Part shown: piece after piece, positions 22,663 through 32,189 of the stretch
How the letters are laid out: each line of letters starts with the position of its first letter
Numbering within the stretch: position 1 is the first letter of the stretch
Assembly: GCF_017848315.1 (NCBI RefSeq)
Contig: NZ_JAFKEC010000047.1
Coordinates: forward strand, 1 to 43,799
Origin: Pseudomonas palmensis
GTDB lineage: Bacteria; Pseudomonadota; Gammaproteobacteria; Pseudomonadales; Pseudomonadaceae
Length of the DNA: 43,799 nt
Direction: 5' to 3'
Position numbers and translations under genes: made by a program
Notes under the pieces: model-generated
Database searches by the model: none
What the model saw: the letters and a program-made list of their open reading frames with translations, nothing else
Told to the model about the DNA's origin: nothing

Positions 22663-23963
22663 ACCGTTCTCCGTTGCAGCATCTGGCGCAAAGGCAACAG
22701 ATCGCCAGGCAACACAAACAAGGTCCGCAGCAACGGTACGCCGCTCAGCCTGCAGTACAGCACGAGCATGGCCACCGTCACCCCAAGGTAGGCGATGGAG
22801 GAGGCCAGGGCCGCACCCGCGATGCCAAAACGGGGAATCAGGACCACGTTGAGAATCAGGTTTGCCGCCGCGCCCACCCCCATCATCAGCGAGACCGCGC
22901 CGGGGCGATTCTTGCCCAGCAGGTCCAGGCGCAGGATGCTTGCGTAGCACAGGCCGAACAAGCCGGGAAGCAGTGCCAGCAGGGCCGGGTAGGCCGGCTG
23001 GTAGGCCGCGCCGAACAGGGTGACGATCAGCCATTCGCCCACCAGGGCCATGCTCAGGCAGGCCCCCAGCATCACGGTGGCAGTCAGGCGCAGGGCCAGC
23101 GGGGTGAGCTTGTCCATGCCGGCATCCTGCTGCAGCAGGCGCTTCATCAGCGGGGTGGTGACGGCCTCGGGGATGATCAGCAGCAGTTCGGCGGCGGCGC
23201 TGGCCATGGCGTAGTGCCCCAGGGCGGCGCTGCCCAGGAAGGCACTGATGAACAGGTAGTCCGAGCGCAGGATGACCTGCTGGAACAGCACGTCCGGGTG
23301 GCTGCGCGCACTGTAGGCCAGCAGCTCGCGCTGCCCGCCGCGGTTCCAGCACAGCGTGATGTCGTGCTGGCGGCCCAGCCACACCAGGCCCAGCAGCGCG
23401 ACCAGCCCCAGGCCCAGCAGCCAGCTGATCAGCGCGGCCTCCAGCGCGGCGTGCTGCCACATCCAGAACATGCCCACGAACAGCAGCAGCGGCACCAGCG
23501 ATTCGGTCAGGCGCAGTGCGTTGAATGCGCCCACCCCGCCGGTGGCGTTGTGCAGGGTGAGCAGGCCGCTCTTGAGCACCGTCAGCGGCACCGCCAGCAG
23601 CAACAGCCAGGCCAGCAGGCCCAGTTGCAGGGTCACTTCCAGTTCAGTGCCGAATTCGCGCATCAGCGCCACGCAGATCAGGGTCAGCACCCCGGCCAGC
23701 AGGCACCCGTAGATCAGCACCTGGCTCAGCAGCAGGCCCATCGAGCGTTGCTGCGCCGCCTGATAGCCCACCGCGGTGTTCAGCCCGCCGCTGGTGGCGG
23801 CACTGATCAGGTCGGGCAGGGTGCTGAGCAGGGCGAACAGGCCGCGCTCGCTGGGCCCCAGGATGCGCGCCAGCAGCACGTTGCGCGCCAGGCGCAGGGC
23901 GATCATCGCCAGGCGTGTGCCCATGCTCAGCAGCAGGTGGCGCAGGTAGTTGCCTCGACTCAT
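22659..23963 (-). CDS. wzx: Wzx-type polysaccharide flippase
   Basis: A 434-aa integral membrane protein with 12-14 hydrophobic helices, a MATE/MOP-superfamily oligosaccharide flippase. Typical start: LLLSMGTRLAMIALRLARNV and LLARILGPSERGLFALLSTL, then SAATSGGLNTAVGYQAAQ. It should flip the undecaprenyl-linked repeat unit across the inner membrane for the polymerase encoded at 27070. Both ends are coupled: its ATG overlaps the deacetylase stop (ATGA 23960-23963) and its stop overlaps the next start (22659-22662). Confidence 0.88.
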   Translation of the reverse strand: MSRGNYLRHLLLSMGTRLAMIALRLARNVLLARILGPSERGLFALLSTLPDLISAATSGGLNTAVGYQAAQQRSMGLLLSQVLIYGCLLAGVLTLICVALMREFGTELEVTLQLGLLAWLLLLAVPLTVLKSGLLTLHNATGGVGAFNALRLTESLVPLLLFVGMFWMWQHAALEAALISWLLGLGLVALLGLVWLGRQHDITLCWNRGGQRELLAYSARSHPDVLFQQVILRSDYLFISAFLGSAALGHYAMASAAAELLLIIPEAVTTPLMKRLLQQDAGMDKLTPLALRLTATVMLGACLSMALVGEWLIVTLFGAAYQPAYPALLALLPGLFGLCYASILRLDLLGKNRPGAVSLMMGVGAAANLILNVVLIPRFGIAGAALASSIAYLGVTVAMLVLYCRLSGVPLLRTLFVLPGDLLPLRQMLQRRTV

Positions 23964-24982
23964 GAGCGGCCTCCGCGGCTGATGCGCCAGGCCAGCAGCG
24001 AGGGGCGGCTGGCGTTGCGCTGGCTGACGCCGATGCGCGGCAACGCCAGTGGGTCGTCATGACCCTGGCAGATCCCGGCGCGGGTGCTCAGGGCGAAGGG
24101 GTAGCGATGGGCGGCCAGGCGCGCGCGTACCCGGGCGTCATGGTCGCCGTTGGGGTAGCAGTACACCGGCAGCGGCTGCTGGCAGCCTTGCTGCAAGGCG
24201 TGGTGGCTGCGGCTGAGTTCTTCATCCAGGCGCTGGTTGTCCAGCCCCGGCAGCAGCGCGTGACTGGCCCCGTGCGGGCCGAAGCTGATCAGCCCGGAGC
24301 CTTCCAGTTCGCGTACCTGCTGCCAGTCCAGGGCCTGGGGCAGGGATTCGGCCGGGCAGGCGTCTGTCAGTTGATGCAGGGCGGCCGGGCTCAGGGTCTT
24401 GAGGCTTTGCAGGTAGCCGGCCAGCGCCTGGCTGCGGGCGTTGGGCCGCTGGTTCATGAAGTAGGCAGCCGGCAGCGGCCGGCCGATCTTGCGCAACGCT
24501 TCGATCAGGGTGTGGCGCGGGCCTTCGCCATGGCTGCCCCACAGGGTTTCGCCCAGGCTTTCCCACCAGAAGCGCTGGCGGCTGCCGATGTAGTCGGTGG
24601 ACAGGAAGATGCTGGCCGGTACCTGGTACTGCTGCAGCAACGGGAACGCATTGAGCGCGTTGTCGCGCCAGCCGTCGTCGAAGGTCAGGGCAACCTTGGG
24701 GCGGCTGTCGCCCCTGGGCTGCTGATGGTCCTTGAGCAGGTCCATCAGGTGTACGCAATCGAAGTGCTGGCGCAGCCAGCGCAGCAGGCGCTCGAAGGCC
24801 TGCGGGCCCACGCACAGTTCGTTGCGATGGGGCAGGGCCGCGCTGGCGTCGTCGGCCAGCACCCGGTGCAGCATCAGGATGACCCCGGCGCCGCGCAGCT
24901 GGCTGCGGCCCTTCGGGGAGTGCAGGTACAACCAACCGCTGGCGCGCTTGAGACTGGTCTTGATCGGCATGAAGGCACTCAT
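23960..24982 (-). CDS. NodB-type polysaccharide deacetylase
   Basis: A 340-aa carbohydrate esterase 4 protein. Motif 1 is TFDDGW with Asp102-Asp103, motif 2 HGASHALL supplies the two metal histidines, and the later blocks WWESLG and YCYPNGDHDARV match motifs of the family. There is no clear signal peptide, so it probably acts on the cytoplasmic face, removing N-acetyl groups from an amino sugar of the repeat unit (inference). ATG 24982 is preferred because it overlaps the upstream stop as ATGA (24979-24982), like the other junctions of this operon; the frame further up is antisense overlap with the upstream gene. Confidence 0.88.
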   Translation of the reverse strand: MSAFMPIKTSLKRASGWLYLHSPKGRSQLRGAGVILMLHRVLADDASAALPHRNELCVGPQAFERLLRWLRQHFDCVHLMDLLKDHQQPRGDSRPKVALTFDDGWRDNALNAFPLLQQYQVPASIFLSTDYIGSRQRFWWESLGETLWGSHGEGPRHTLIEALRKIGRPLPAAYFMNQRPNARSQALAGYLQSLKTLSPAALHQLTDACPAESLPQALDWQQVRELEGSGLISFGPHGASHALLPGLDNQRLDEELSRSHHALQQGCQQPLPVYCYPNGDHDARVRARLAAHRYPFALSTRAGICQGHDDPLALPRIGVSQRNASRPSLLAWRISRGGRS

Positions 24983-26115
24983 CGGGTCTGGTCGGGGTTC
25001 CATTGGTTGTAGCTGTGCCCGCGCAGGAACTGCCACAGGCCCACGCTCATGCCGGCCAGGGTCACCAGCACGAAGGCGGCCAGGCGAAACGGCTTGGGCA
25101 GGCGGTGGCCCTTGTCCAGCAGGCCGACCACGGCGATGGCATAACCCAGCAGCTGGGCGGCCAGGGTCAGGCGATAGAAACCGTGGCCGTCGAGCAGCCA
25201 CAGGTTGGCCAGCAGCAGGGGCACCAGCAGCACGGGGGCCAGGCGGCGTACCAGCTTGTGGCTGATCAGGGCGATGGCGTAGAGCCCGTGGCGCAGCGGG
25301 TTGAGCAGTTCGCGCCGGGCCGCCAGGCTGATCAGCCCGCCGACGGTGACGCGCTGGCGGCGGCTGAACTGGCGCTCGGCCTCGTCCACGCCGTAGTCCA
25401 GCACCCTGGCCTGGTCGACGTAGACCACGCGCTTGTGTGCCACCGGGGCGCAGGTATTGATGAAGAAGTCGTCGTTGACCCGGTCCGGGATCGGCTGGTA
25501 CAGCTCGCGGCGCAGGGCCTGCAGCGCACCGTCGGCCGACACCGTGCAGCCGGTGCGGCTTTCTACCCGGCGCAGCCAGGCTTCGTAGTGGCGGTACAGG
25601 CTCTCGCCCAGGCTCAGGCCCTTGCCCGCCACCGGGATGGTCATGTTGCCCACGGTGCCGCCCACCTCGGGGTCGGCAAAGGGCGCGAGCAGTGCGGCGA
25701 AGGTGCCCTCCACCCAGTGCACGTCGGCATCGGTGAACACCAGGATGTCGCCGCTGCAGTGCTCGACGGCGGCATTGAGCACGCGGTTCTTGCCCATCCG
25801 TGGCAGGTCCAGCACCAGGATACGCGGGTCGTCGAAGGTGCGCGCCAGGGCCACGGTCTGGTCACTGGAGCCGTCGCTGGCCACCACGATCTGCAGGCTG
25901 GCGAGCGGGCAGTCCTGCTCCAGCAGGTTGCGCAGCTTGTTCTCGATGTTGCGCGCCTCGTTGTGCGCCGCAACCACCACGCTGACCCGTTGCGGCGGCA
26001 GCGGCGGCGGGGTGTGCCGCGGGAACAACGGCCCCACCAGTGTGAGCAGCAGCGGGTAGCCCAGCCAGGCATAGAAAGGCAACAGCAGGCAAAGCCAGAA
26101 AATGAACTCAGCCAC
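24979..26115 (-). CDS. Membrane-bound GT2 glycosyltransferase
   Basis: A 378-aa family 2 glycosyltransferase. An N-terminal membrane helix (FIFWLCLLLPFYAWLGYPLL) leads into the GT-A core (VSVVVAAHNEARNIENKL, VVASDGSSDQT) with the DXD motif FTDADVHW and the acceptor-side NDDFFIN. Three or four C-terminal helices follow, the layout of processive or membrane-linked GT2 enzymes. The motif QFSRRQRVTVGG is close to the QxxRW motif but lacks the Trp, so a single transfer is more likely than synthase activity. It acts at the cytoplasmic face of the inner membrane. It overlaps the upstream GT2 gene by eight bases. Confidence 0.9.
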   Translation of the reverse strand: MAEFIFWLCLLLPFYAWLGYPLLLTLVGPLFPRHTPPPLPPQRVSVVVAAHNEARNIENKLRNLLEQDCPLASLQIVVASDGSSDQTVALARTFDDPRILVLDLPRMGKNRVLNAAVEHCSGDILVFTDADVHWVEGTFAALLAPFADPEVGGTVGNMTIPVAGKGLSLGESLYRHYEAWLRRVESRTGCTVSADGALQALRRELYQPIPDRVNDDFFINTCAPVAHKRVVYVDQARVLDYGVDEAERQFSRRQRVTVGGLISLAARRELLNPLRHGLYAIALISHKLVRRLAPVLLVPLLLANLWLLDGHGFYRLTLAAQLLGYAIAVVGLLDKGHRLPKPFRLAAFVLVTLAGMSVGLWQFLRGHSYNQWNPDQTR

Positions 26116-27073
26116 GTGCGGGCCTCCTTGCGTTCCAGTTGAACAGGCTGAGCACGAAGGCCGCTCCAGCCAGGTGCAGGCGAACCCAGTGCAGGCCCCA
26201 CAGTTGCAGGGTGAACACCGGGTCGCGGTGTTTGAGGCTCTGGCGCAGGCTCAGCGCCAGCGCCGGCAGGCTGGTGAAGAACAGCAGCAGCATTGCCAGA
26301 TGCGGAAAGCCGTCGAGCAGCGCGGATAATGCCAGCGCATCGAGCACCCAGGCCCCGAGGGACAGCAACGGGAAGCGCAGCAGGCGCAGGCTCGCGCCAT
26401 TGCTGCGCAGCAGTTGCAGGTTGCTGCCCTGGCGCCACAGCTCCTTGCCCAGCCATTCGCTCCAGCTGCCCTCGTAGCCCCAGTGCAGCACCACCGGTGC
26501 GCGCAGGGCCAACAGGCGGGCACCGGCCTGGCCCAGGCGCCAGGTGAAGTCCTTGTCTTCGCCGGTGCGCAGGGTTTCGTTGAAACCGCCCACCCGGTCG
26601 AACCAGTCGCGGCGCATCAGCAGGTTGGGGGTGGGCAGCCATTGCATGCTGTGCAGCGCCGGCCGGCCGGCGCGCAATGTGCGTCGCTGCCAGGCGCGGG
26701 CGAACCAGGGCGCCTGGCGCGGGGTGTCGCAGTCCAGCGCGAACACATCGCCACGGCCCTGGGCGTGCAGGTCCAGCAGCAGGCTCAGCCACTGCTCCGG
26801 CACCTCGATGTCGGCATCCAGAAACGCCACCCATTCCCCGGAGCTGGCCTGCACGCCCCGGTTGCGCAAGGCGCCGATGGTCAGCCCCGGCAGGTCGAGC
26901 ACCTTGGCGCTGAGGTTACGGGCAATCTGCGGGCCATCGTCGGAGGAGCCGTTGTCCACCACGATCAGCTCGCAGTCCAGGCCGGCAAGGTCGGCGGCCC
27001 GACGCGCCGAGTGAAGGGTGCGGGCAATATGGCGTGCCTCGTTGAACATCGGCATCACGATACTGATCTTCAT
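26108..27073 (-). CDS. GT2 glycosyltransferase
   Basis: A 321-aa family 2 glycosyltransferase with the GT-A start MKISIVMPMFNEARHIART, the nucleotide-sugar segment CELIVVDNGSSDDGP, and VAFLDADIEVPEQWL as the DXD region. An aspartate pair in RTGEDKDFTWRLGQAG gives the catalytic ED-motif. Two hydrophobic segments at the C-terminus (WVLDALALSALLDGFPHLAM, LAMLLLFFTSLPALALSL) anchor it to the inner membrane. Start ATG 27073 overlaps the polymerase stop (ATGA 27070-27073). It should add one sugar to the lipid-linked repeat unit. Confidence 0.9.
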   Translation of the reverse strand: MKISIVMPMFNEARHIARTLHSARRAADLAGLDCELIVVDNGSSDDGPQIARNLSAKVLDLPGLTIGALRNRGVQASSGEWVAFLDADIEVPEQWLSLLLDLHAQGRGDVFALDCDTPRQAPWFARAWQRRTLRAGRPALHSMQWLPTPNLLMRRDWFDRVGGFNETLRTGEDKDFTWRLGQAGARLLALRAPVVLHWGYEGSWSEWLGKELWRQGSNLQLLRSNGASLRLLRFPLLSLGAWVLDALALSALLDGFPHLAMLLLFFTSLPALALSLRQSLKHRDPVFTLQLWGLHWVRLHLAGAAFVLSLFNWNARRPARG

Positions 27074-28440
27074 CCGGCCACCTGCACGGGGCGCGCCTGT
27101 TCGGCCTTGAGGCGCAGCACGCTGGAAAGCGCCAGCAGAATCCACAGGTACTTGTGGTTCGGCGCACTGAGGAACATCAGGAACAGGCCGATGGCAAGCA
27201 TGCTGGTGGACAGGTGCGTGAGCATGTCGGCCTGCCCCTGATCACCCTTTTGCAGCCACAGGCGCCGTGCATGCCAGAGGTTGTACAGGGCCAGCATGAC
27301 CATGCCGACGAATGCCAGGCCCGCCGGTACGCCGACTTCGCTGAAGATTTCCAGGTAGGTGTTGTGGGCACGGCGGTACAGGTCGCCGACCTTGCGGTTG
27401 GCCGAGAACGCCTTGGCGTAGCCGGTGGTGGCGTATTCCAGCGGGAAGGTGCCGGGGCCGGTGCCCAGCAGCGGATGTTCGCGGATCATCTTGCTGCCCA
27501 CCACGATGTAGGACGAACGCCGGCCCAGGGAGTCGTCCTTGTAGGCATTGACCCCGGACTTGAGCAAGGCCAGCGACTGGATACGCTCGATGTAGCTGGC
27601 CGGCATCACCGCGACCGCCACAGGCAGCACGATGGCCAGGCCGAGCATGGCGAAGCCCAGGTGGCGCGGGCGCAGGTGCGTGAGTTTTTCGCGGTAGTGC
27701 ACCAGGCCGATCACCAGGCTGATGGCCAGCACCACCAGCCCGGAACGTGAGTTGGTCTTGGTCATGCCGGCCAGCAACAGCACCACGCAGGCCAGCCAGA
27801 ACAGCCGCTGCAGGCGGTTGGGGCTGCTGAACACCAGCCACAGGGCCATGGGCACCGCGATGGCGATGAGCATGGCGAACACGTTGGGGTCTTCGAGCAG
27901 GCCCGAGGCGCGGCCTTCGTCCTGGTACTTGGCCGAGAACATCGCCATGGCACAGGTGACGCCCACGCTCAGGGTCACCAGGCGGTACATCATCGGCAGG
28001 TTGAGTTCGCGCCCGATCAGCAGGGTGAGCACGAACAGCACCAGGCCCACCGCCAGTTCGCGAAAGTGCCCCATGGACATCTCGCTGCTTTCACTGGCCA
28101 GAAAACTCAGCAGGTACAGCGCCATAAAGGCCAGCAGCAGGCGCCACATGGAGCTGCGCAGGCGTTCGCCCGGCAGCTGCCCCACGGCCAGTTGCAGCAG
28201 CAGCACCATGGCCAGCGCGGCGCCGATGAATTTCGAGGCGGTCAGCTCGCTGTCCTTGAACAGGCCCTCCAGCGGCACCAGGGTGATGATGGCCAGCAGG
28301 CCCCACGCCGGGCGGCGGTACAGCACCAGCACGCCGGCCAGGCCGATCACCGCGCCGGGGGCCAGGAACGGGTAGGGGCTGGCCAGCAGTACCACGCTGA
28401 CGATCGCCAGCAGGCCGATCAGGGACAGGGGAATGATCAT
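27070..28440 (-). CDS. Wzy/WaaL-type O-antigen ligase-fold polymerase
   Basis: A 456-aa integral membrane protein with about 11 hydrophobic helices and one large periplasmic loop in the second half. The loop contains the Wzy_C signature region GSKMIREHPLLGTGPGTFPL and RAHNTYLEIFSEVGVPAGLA, typical of the O-antigen ligase/polymerase superfamily; the H-N-x-Y motif is diagnostic. As the only such gene in a cluster that also has Wzx and a co-polymerase, it is best read as the polymerase of the exopolysaccharide. The start overlaps the GT4 stop (ATGA 28437-28440). Confidence 0.88.
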   Translation of the reverse strand: MIIPLSLIGLLAIVSVVLLASPYPFLAPGAVIGLAGVLVLYRRPAWGLLAIITLVPLEGLFKDSELTASKFIGAALAMVLLLQLAVGQLPGERLRSSMWRLLLAFMALYLLSFLASESSEMSMGHFRELAVGLVLFVLTLLIGRELNLPMMYRLVTLSVGVTCAMAMFSAKYQDEGRASGLLEDPNVFAMLIAIAVPMALWLVFSSPNRLQRLFWLACVVLLLAGMTKTNSRSGLVVLAISLVIGLVHYREKLTHLRPRHLGFAMLGLAIVLPVAVAVMPASYIERIQSLALLKSGVNAYKDDSLGRRSSYIVVGSKMIREHPLLGTGPGTFPLEYATTGYAKAFSANRKVGDLYRRAHNTYLEIFSEVGVPAGLAFVGMVMLALYNLWHARRLWLQKGDQGQADMLTHLSTSMLAIGLFLMFLSAPNHKYLWILLALSSVLRLKAEQARPVQVAG

Positions 28441-29522
28441 GCGCAGGTCTCCTTGGCCGCACCTGCCGTGCCGCGATAGACCTGGGCCCAGCGTTGCGCC
28501 AGCGTCGGCAGGTGATAACGTTCACGTTGGGTGCGTCGTGCCTGGGCGATCAGCTCGCCGGCCTGGGCCGGGTCGAGCATCAGCGCCTCGAGCTGGGCGG
28601 CCAGTTCGTCCACCGCCAGGGGCGGTGCCAGCAGCCCGCTGCGCCCGTGCTCGATCACGTCGGGGATGCCGCCGACACCAAAGGCCACCACCGGCACGCC
28701 ATCCTGCATGGCTTCAAGCAGGATCATCGGGGTGCCTTCGGTGCGCGAGCTGATCACCAGCGCATCCAGGCGCGCCATCCATTGGCGCATGTCTTCCTGA
28801 AAGCCTGGCAGGCGGATGCGCTCTTGCAGCCCGGCGGCATCGACGCGGGCCTGCAGGGCTTCGCGTTCTGGGCCGTCGCCGAGCATCACCGCGTCCAGGT
28901 GCGGGTGGCGCTGGCACAGCGGGATCAGCGTATCGAGGAACAGGTCAGGGCCCTTTTCGCTGCTCAGGCGCCCCACGTAGCCGGCCAGCCAGCGTTCGTG
29001 GCCGTGGGCATGGGCGGGCAGGGCGCCAGCATCCGGCAGGCCGTTGGGGATGACATCGAGCTTGCGCTGCGCCACGCCGGCACGCAGGTGGATCCGGCGG
29101 ATGCTCTCGGCCACGCACACTACCTTGCCGATGGTGGCGGTGCGGCACAGTTGCAGGCTCAGCCAGGTGTACAGCCGCTGCTTGCGGCTGCTGGGGGTGA
29201 AGCCGTGCTGGGTGGCGACCATCGGCAGGCGCCACAGGGTGGCGCCCACCCAGCCGAACAGCAGGCCCTTGAAGTTGTGGCTGTTGATCAGCGGCTGCTG
29301 GCTGCGGTACTGGTCCAGCGCCCGCAGCACCTCGCTCAGCCCGTTGCAGGTGCGACAGTCCACGCCGGCGGCGGCAAAGCGCGCCACCAGCGTCTGCGGC
29401 GCGCCCAGAAACAGCACCACGTGCTGTCCCGGGGTGGCCTGGCAGTGGTCCAGCAACATCCGTTCGGCGCCATAGAAGCCGCCACTGCCCAGCAGGTGGA
29501 TGATCGGCCGCTGCGGGCTCAT
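28437..29522 (-). CDS. GT4 glycosyltransferase
   Basis: A 361-aa GT-B glycosyltransferase of family 4. The N-terminal domain opens with IIHLLGSGGFYGAERMLLDH; the C-terminal domain has GYVGRLSSEKGPDLFLDTL, VMLGDGPEREAL and the E-x7-E motif RTEGTPMILLEAMQDG that binds the nucleotide sugar. It is cytoplasmic or peripheral. ATG 29522 is the conventional start; a TTG at 29534 would give a TTGA overlap (29531-29534) with the upstream stop in the same style as the ATGA junctions elsewhere and add four residues. Neither has a strong ribosome site. Confidence 0.9.
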   Translation of the reverse strand: MSPQRPIIHLLGSGGFYGAERMLLDHCQATPGQHVVLFLGAPQTLVARFAAAGVDCRTCNGLSEVLRALDQYRSQQPLINSHNFKGLLFGWVGATLWRLPMVATQHGFTPSSRKQRLYTWLSLQLCRTATIGKVVCVAESIRRIHLRAGVAQRKLDVIPNGLPDAGALPAHAHGHERWLAGYVGRLSSEKGPDLFLDTLIPLCQRHPHLDAVMLGDGPEREALQARVDAAGLQERIRLPGFQEDMRQWMARLDALVISSRTEGTPMILLEAMQDGVPVVAFGVGGIPDVIEHGRSGLLAPPLAVDELAAQLEALMLDPAQAGELIAQARRTQRERYHLPTLAQRWAQVYRGTAGAAKETCA

Positions 29523-29530
29523 GGCTGCGT

Positions 29531-31123
29531 TCAATTGCGCACCCAGTGCACCAGCCGTGGCAGCGACCAGCCCTTGTGCGGGTTGTGCGTTTCCGGGGTC
29601 TGGTCGTTGATCACCAGCAGTACCGGCAAGCCCAGCTGCTGGGTGATCTGCGCGGGGTGCTTGAAGCGATGGTCGAAGAACTCGCGCACGTACACCAGGG
29701 CGATGCCCAGCAGCAGGCCGGTGAGCATGCCGAACGGAATGATCAGCATCGGCTTGGGAAAGGCCGGCTCGGCGGGCTCATAGGGCGCACTGAGAATCCG
29801 TGCGTTGGACACGTCACCCGACAGCAGGCGCTCGCCACGGGCTTCCTCGTAGCGCTGGGTGTAGGTGAAGAACGCCTTGTGCAGGGCATCGATCTCGGTA
29901 TCCAGCTGACGCGCCTTGCTCTGGGTTTCCTGCAACTGGTGCACGCGGCTCTTGTAGTCGGCGATGCGCTGGGTTTTCTGCGCGATCACGTTCTGCACCA
30001 CGGCCAGGTCCTTCTCGCGCTCCTGGATACGGTTGGCGACGATCTTGAGAAACTGCTGGCGGGTCTTGGCGATCTGCTCGCGCTGCAGCAGCATCTGCTC
30101 GCTGCCGGGCTGGAACACTGCCAGGTCGCTGACGTAGGTCAGTACCTGGGTGGTCAGCTGCTCGCCCAGTTGCTTGATCTCGCGGTCCTCGAAGGCCACG
30201 TTGTCGACGGTCTGGGTGAAGGTGAAGGGGAAGGCGAAGTCGCGCATGTTGGCGTTGCTGGCCGCAGCCAGGCTGGTCTTGAGGTATTCCAGCCACTGCT
30301 GGCTCTGCAGCAGGCGATCGCGGTACTGGTTGAGTGCCTGTTCCTCGGTGTTGATGGCATTGAGGCGGAAGGTGATCTCTTCCTTGGGGTCGGACGAGCC
30401 GATGCCTTCGAGCATGCCCAGGCGCTTGCTTTCCAGGTCATCCATGCGCACCTGGTACTGCATCTTCTTCTGCTCGTAGAACTCCTGCGGCAGTTCGTTG
30501 GACTGCAGGTTCTGGCGGTTGCGCAGGTAGTTGTCGAGCAGACGGCTGACGAACAGCGTACCGACCTTGGGGTCGGGGAAGCTGTAGGTGATCGATACCA
30601 CGTTGGAGCCGGGCAGGGTCTCGATCTTCAGGTCCTTGATCGCGTCGTCGGTCAGGGTGTCGAGCTGGGTATCGCGTACCGGGTCGACCTCCAGCCCGAA
30701 CAGGCTGCGCACCGGGTTGACCACATACTCGCGCAGCGGGTTGACGATCAGGCTGCGGATCGGCCCGAACACCAGGCGCTGCAGCAGGCCGGGGGGCACG
30801 TCATACAGGCCCTCGTCGCGCAGCTGGGTGATGGTCTGGCGGATCAGCGTGGGTGAACGCAGGATATTGCTCTCGGTCTCCATGTCGGCCAGCGAAGGCG
30901 GAATGAACTTGTCTGTCTCCTGGGCCAGGGCGGTGTTGGTATCGCTCTGGGAGAGCTTTTTCGACTGCACGATCACTTCGGCCGTGATGTCGAAGCTCTG
31001 CTTGAGCACCAGCGGCAGCAACAGGGCAATCACTGCGAACACCAGGAATACCCGCTTCACCAACTGACGGTTGGCGAAGAGGATCCTGAAGAATTCATGC
31101 AGGTAGTTTTCTTTGGTAGTCAT
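29531..31123 (-). CDS. Polysaccharide co-polymerase / chain-length determinant (GumC/Wzz type)
   Basis: A 530-aa inner-membrane protein. One membrane helix lies at residues 23-42 (KRVFLVFAVIALLLPLVL) and a second near 455-480 after the proline-rich EPAEPAFPKPM motif of Wzz proteins. The periplasmic part between them is long and coiled-coil-rich (RQQFLKIVANRIQEREKDL, RVHQLQETQSKARQLDTEID). The cytoplasmic end is short and carries no kinase domain, so this is the split type, with the ATPase encoded separately just upstream at 32190. It should set polymer length and couple the polymerase to the Wza pore. The weak ribosome site (CAGGTG) lies 20 bases after the wza stop. Confidence 0.92.
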   Translation of the reverse strand: MTTKENYLHEFFRILFANRQLVKRVFLVFAVIALLLPLVLKQSFDITAEVIVQSKKLSQSDTNTALAQETDKFIPPSLADMETESNILRSPTLIRQTITQLRDEGLYDVPPGLLQRLVFGPIRSLIVNPLREYVVNPVRSLFGLEVDPVRDTQLDTLTDDAIKDLKIETLPGSNVVSITYSFPDPKVGTLFVSRLLDNYLRNRQNLQSNELPQEFYEQKKMQYQVRMDDLESKRLGMLEGIGSSDPKEEITFRLNAINTEEQALNQYRDRLLQSQQWLEYLKTSLAAASNANMRDFAFPFTFTQTVDNVAFEDREIKQLGEQLTTQVLTYVSDLAVFQPGSEQMLLQREQIAKTRQQFLKIVANRIQEREKDLAVVQNVIAQKTQRIADYKSRVHQLQETQSKARQLDTEIDALHKAFFTYTQRYEEARGERLLSGDVSNARILSAPYEPAEPAFPKPMLIIPFGMLTGLLLGIALVYVREFFDHRFKHPAQITQQLGLPVLLVINDQTPETHNPHKGWSLPRLVHWVRN

Positions 31124-31143
31124 GCGCGTGCACCTGCCTGGGT

Positions 31144-32166
31144 TTAGTTATCGCTGTCTTTGTTGTCGACGCGGTAGGAGAAGCTGAAGCCCACCCCCTG
31201 GAACAGCACCACGTCGGCCAGTTGCCGGGCCAGTTCGCCGGCGCTGGCCAGCTTGGTCTTGGGCACGTAGAGCATGTCGTCGGGCTGCAGGTAGGCCACC
31301 TGCGCGGCGCTGGCGTCCAGGGCCTTGTCGACGTTGTAGGGCACGGCCTGCACCTGGTTGCCGTTGCGCCGCATGATCACCACCGAGTCGAGCCGGGCCT
31401 TGAGGCTGGGCCCGCGGGCCAGGGTCAGGGCTTCGAGCACCGATACCGGGCGCCGGATCGGATAGGCGCCGGGCTGGGCCACCTCACCGAGCACATAGAT
31501 CTCGTTGACCGCAGTGGACTTGAGCATCACGTCCACCGTCATGCGCCCGGGCAGGTCGGCGTAGCGCTTGTTGAGGAAGGTCTGCAGCTGGGTGACGGTC
31601 ATGCCCTGCAGCGGCACCGCGCCCACCTCCGGAAAGCTGGCCTGGCCGTCGGTGCCCACGGTGATCTCGCGGCTCATGCCGGTGGCGGGGTGGTTGAGTG
31701 CGCTCTTGAGGTTCTGTTCGTTGGTCAGCGGGCTGATCACCTGCACGGTCATCTGGTCGCGGTTGGGCTGGAACAGGCGCTTGTTGCGGTAGGCCTGCTG
31801 GATGGCTTGGCGCGCTTCGTCCGGGGTCATCCCGGCGACGTTCACCGAGGTGTTGGCCCGTGGCAGTTCGATGGTGCCATCGGGCAGCACCAGCTGGTTG
31901 CCGTTGAGCGAGCTGGCCGCAAGGAAGCCCAGGCCGACGGTGTCACCGGGCTGGATGCGATAGGCCTGCGAGCCGCTGGTGCTGATATGGAAGATCACAT
32001 CGAGCACGTCCCCCGGGCGCAGCGCCTGCTCGCCGCGTGGCAGCTCGGTGTCCTGGGCGTTGGCCGCGTTGGCAGTCATGATCTGCACCGGCATCTGGCG
32101 TGGCTCCTGGCTGGTGCAGGCTGCCAGAGGCAGCAGCGCCAGCAGGGCGAACAGTTTCACATTCAT
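31144..32166 (-). CDS. wza: Outer-membrane polysaccharide export lipoprotein (Wza family)
   Basis: A 340-aa OPX protein. The signal ends in lipobox LAAC with Cys17, so the protein is lipid-anchored to the outer membrane. The polysaccharide-export domain starts at ALRPGDVLDVIFHISTSG, followed by soluble-ligand-binding (SLBB) segments EIYVLGEVAQPGAYPIRR and VLEALTLARG and YLQPDDMLYVPKTK. Established role of the family: octameric channel that carries the polymer across the periplasm and outer membrane. ATG 32166 has AAGGA seven bases before; in-frame 32211 would lie inside the kinase gene. It starts 23 bases after that gene's stop. Confidence 0.92.
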   Translation of the reverse strand: MNVKLFALLALLPLAACTSQEPRQMPVQIMTANAANAQDTELPRGEQALRPGDVLDVIFHISTSGSQAYRIQPGDTVGLGFLAASSLNGNQLVLPDGTIELPRANTSVNVAGMTPDEARQAIQQAYRNKRLFQPNRDQMTVQVISPLTNEQNLKSALNHPATGMSREITVGTDGQASFPEVGAVPLQGMTVTQLQTFLNKRYADLPGRMTVDVMLKSTAVNEIYVLGEVAQPGAYPIRRPVSVLEALTLARGPSLKARLDSVVIMRRNGNQVQAVPYNVDKALDASAAQVAYLQPDDMLYVPKTKLASAGELARQLADVVLFQGVGFSFSYRVDNKDSDN

Positions 32167-32189
32167 AGCGTCATCCTTAGCCTGGCTGC

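Noticed and set aside
22663..23460. Upstream extension of the glycosidase-like frame
   Set aside because: It lies wholly inside wzx on the same strand in another frame; the signal peptide and ribosome site place the start at 22662.
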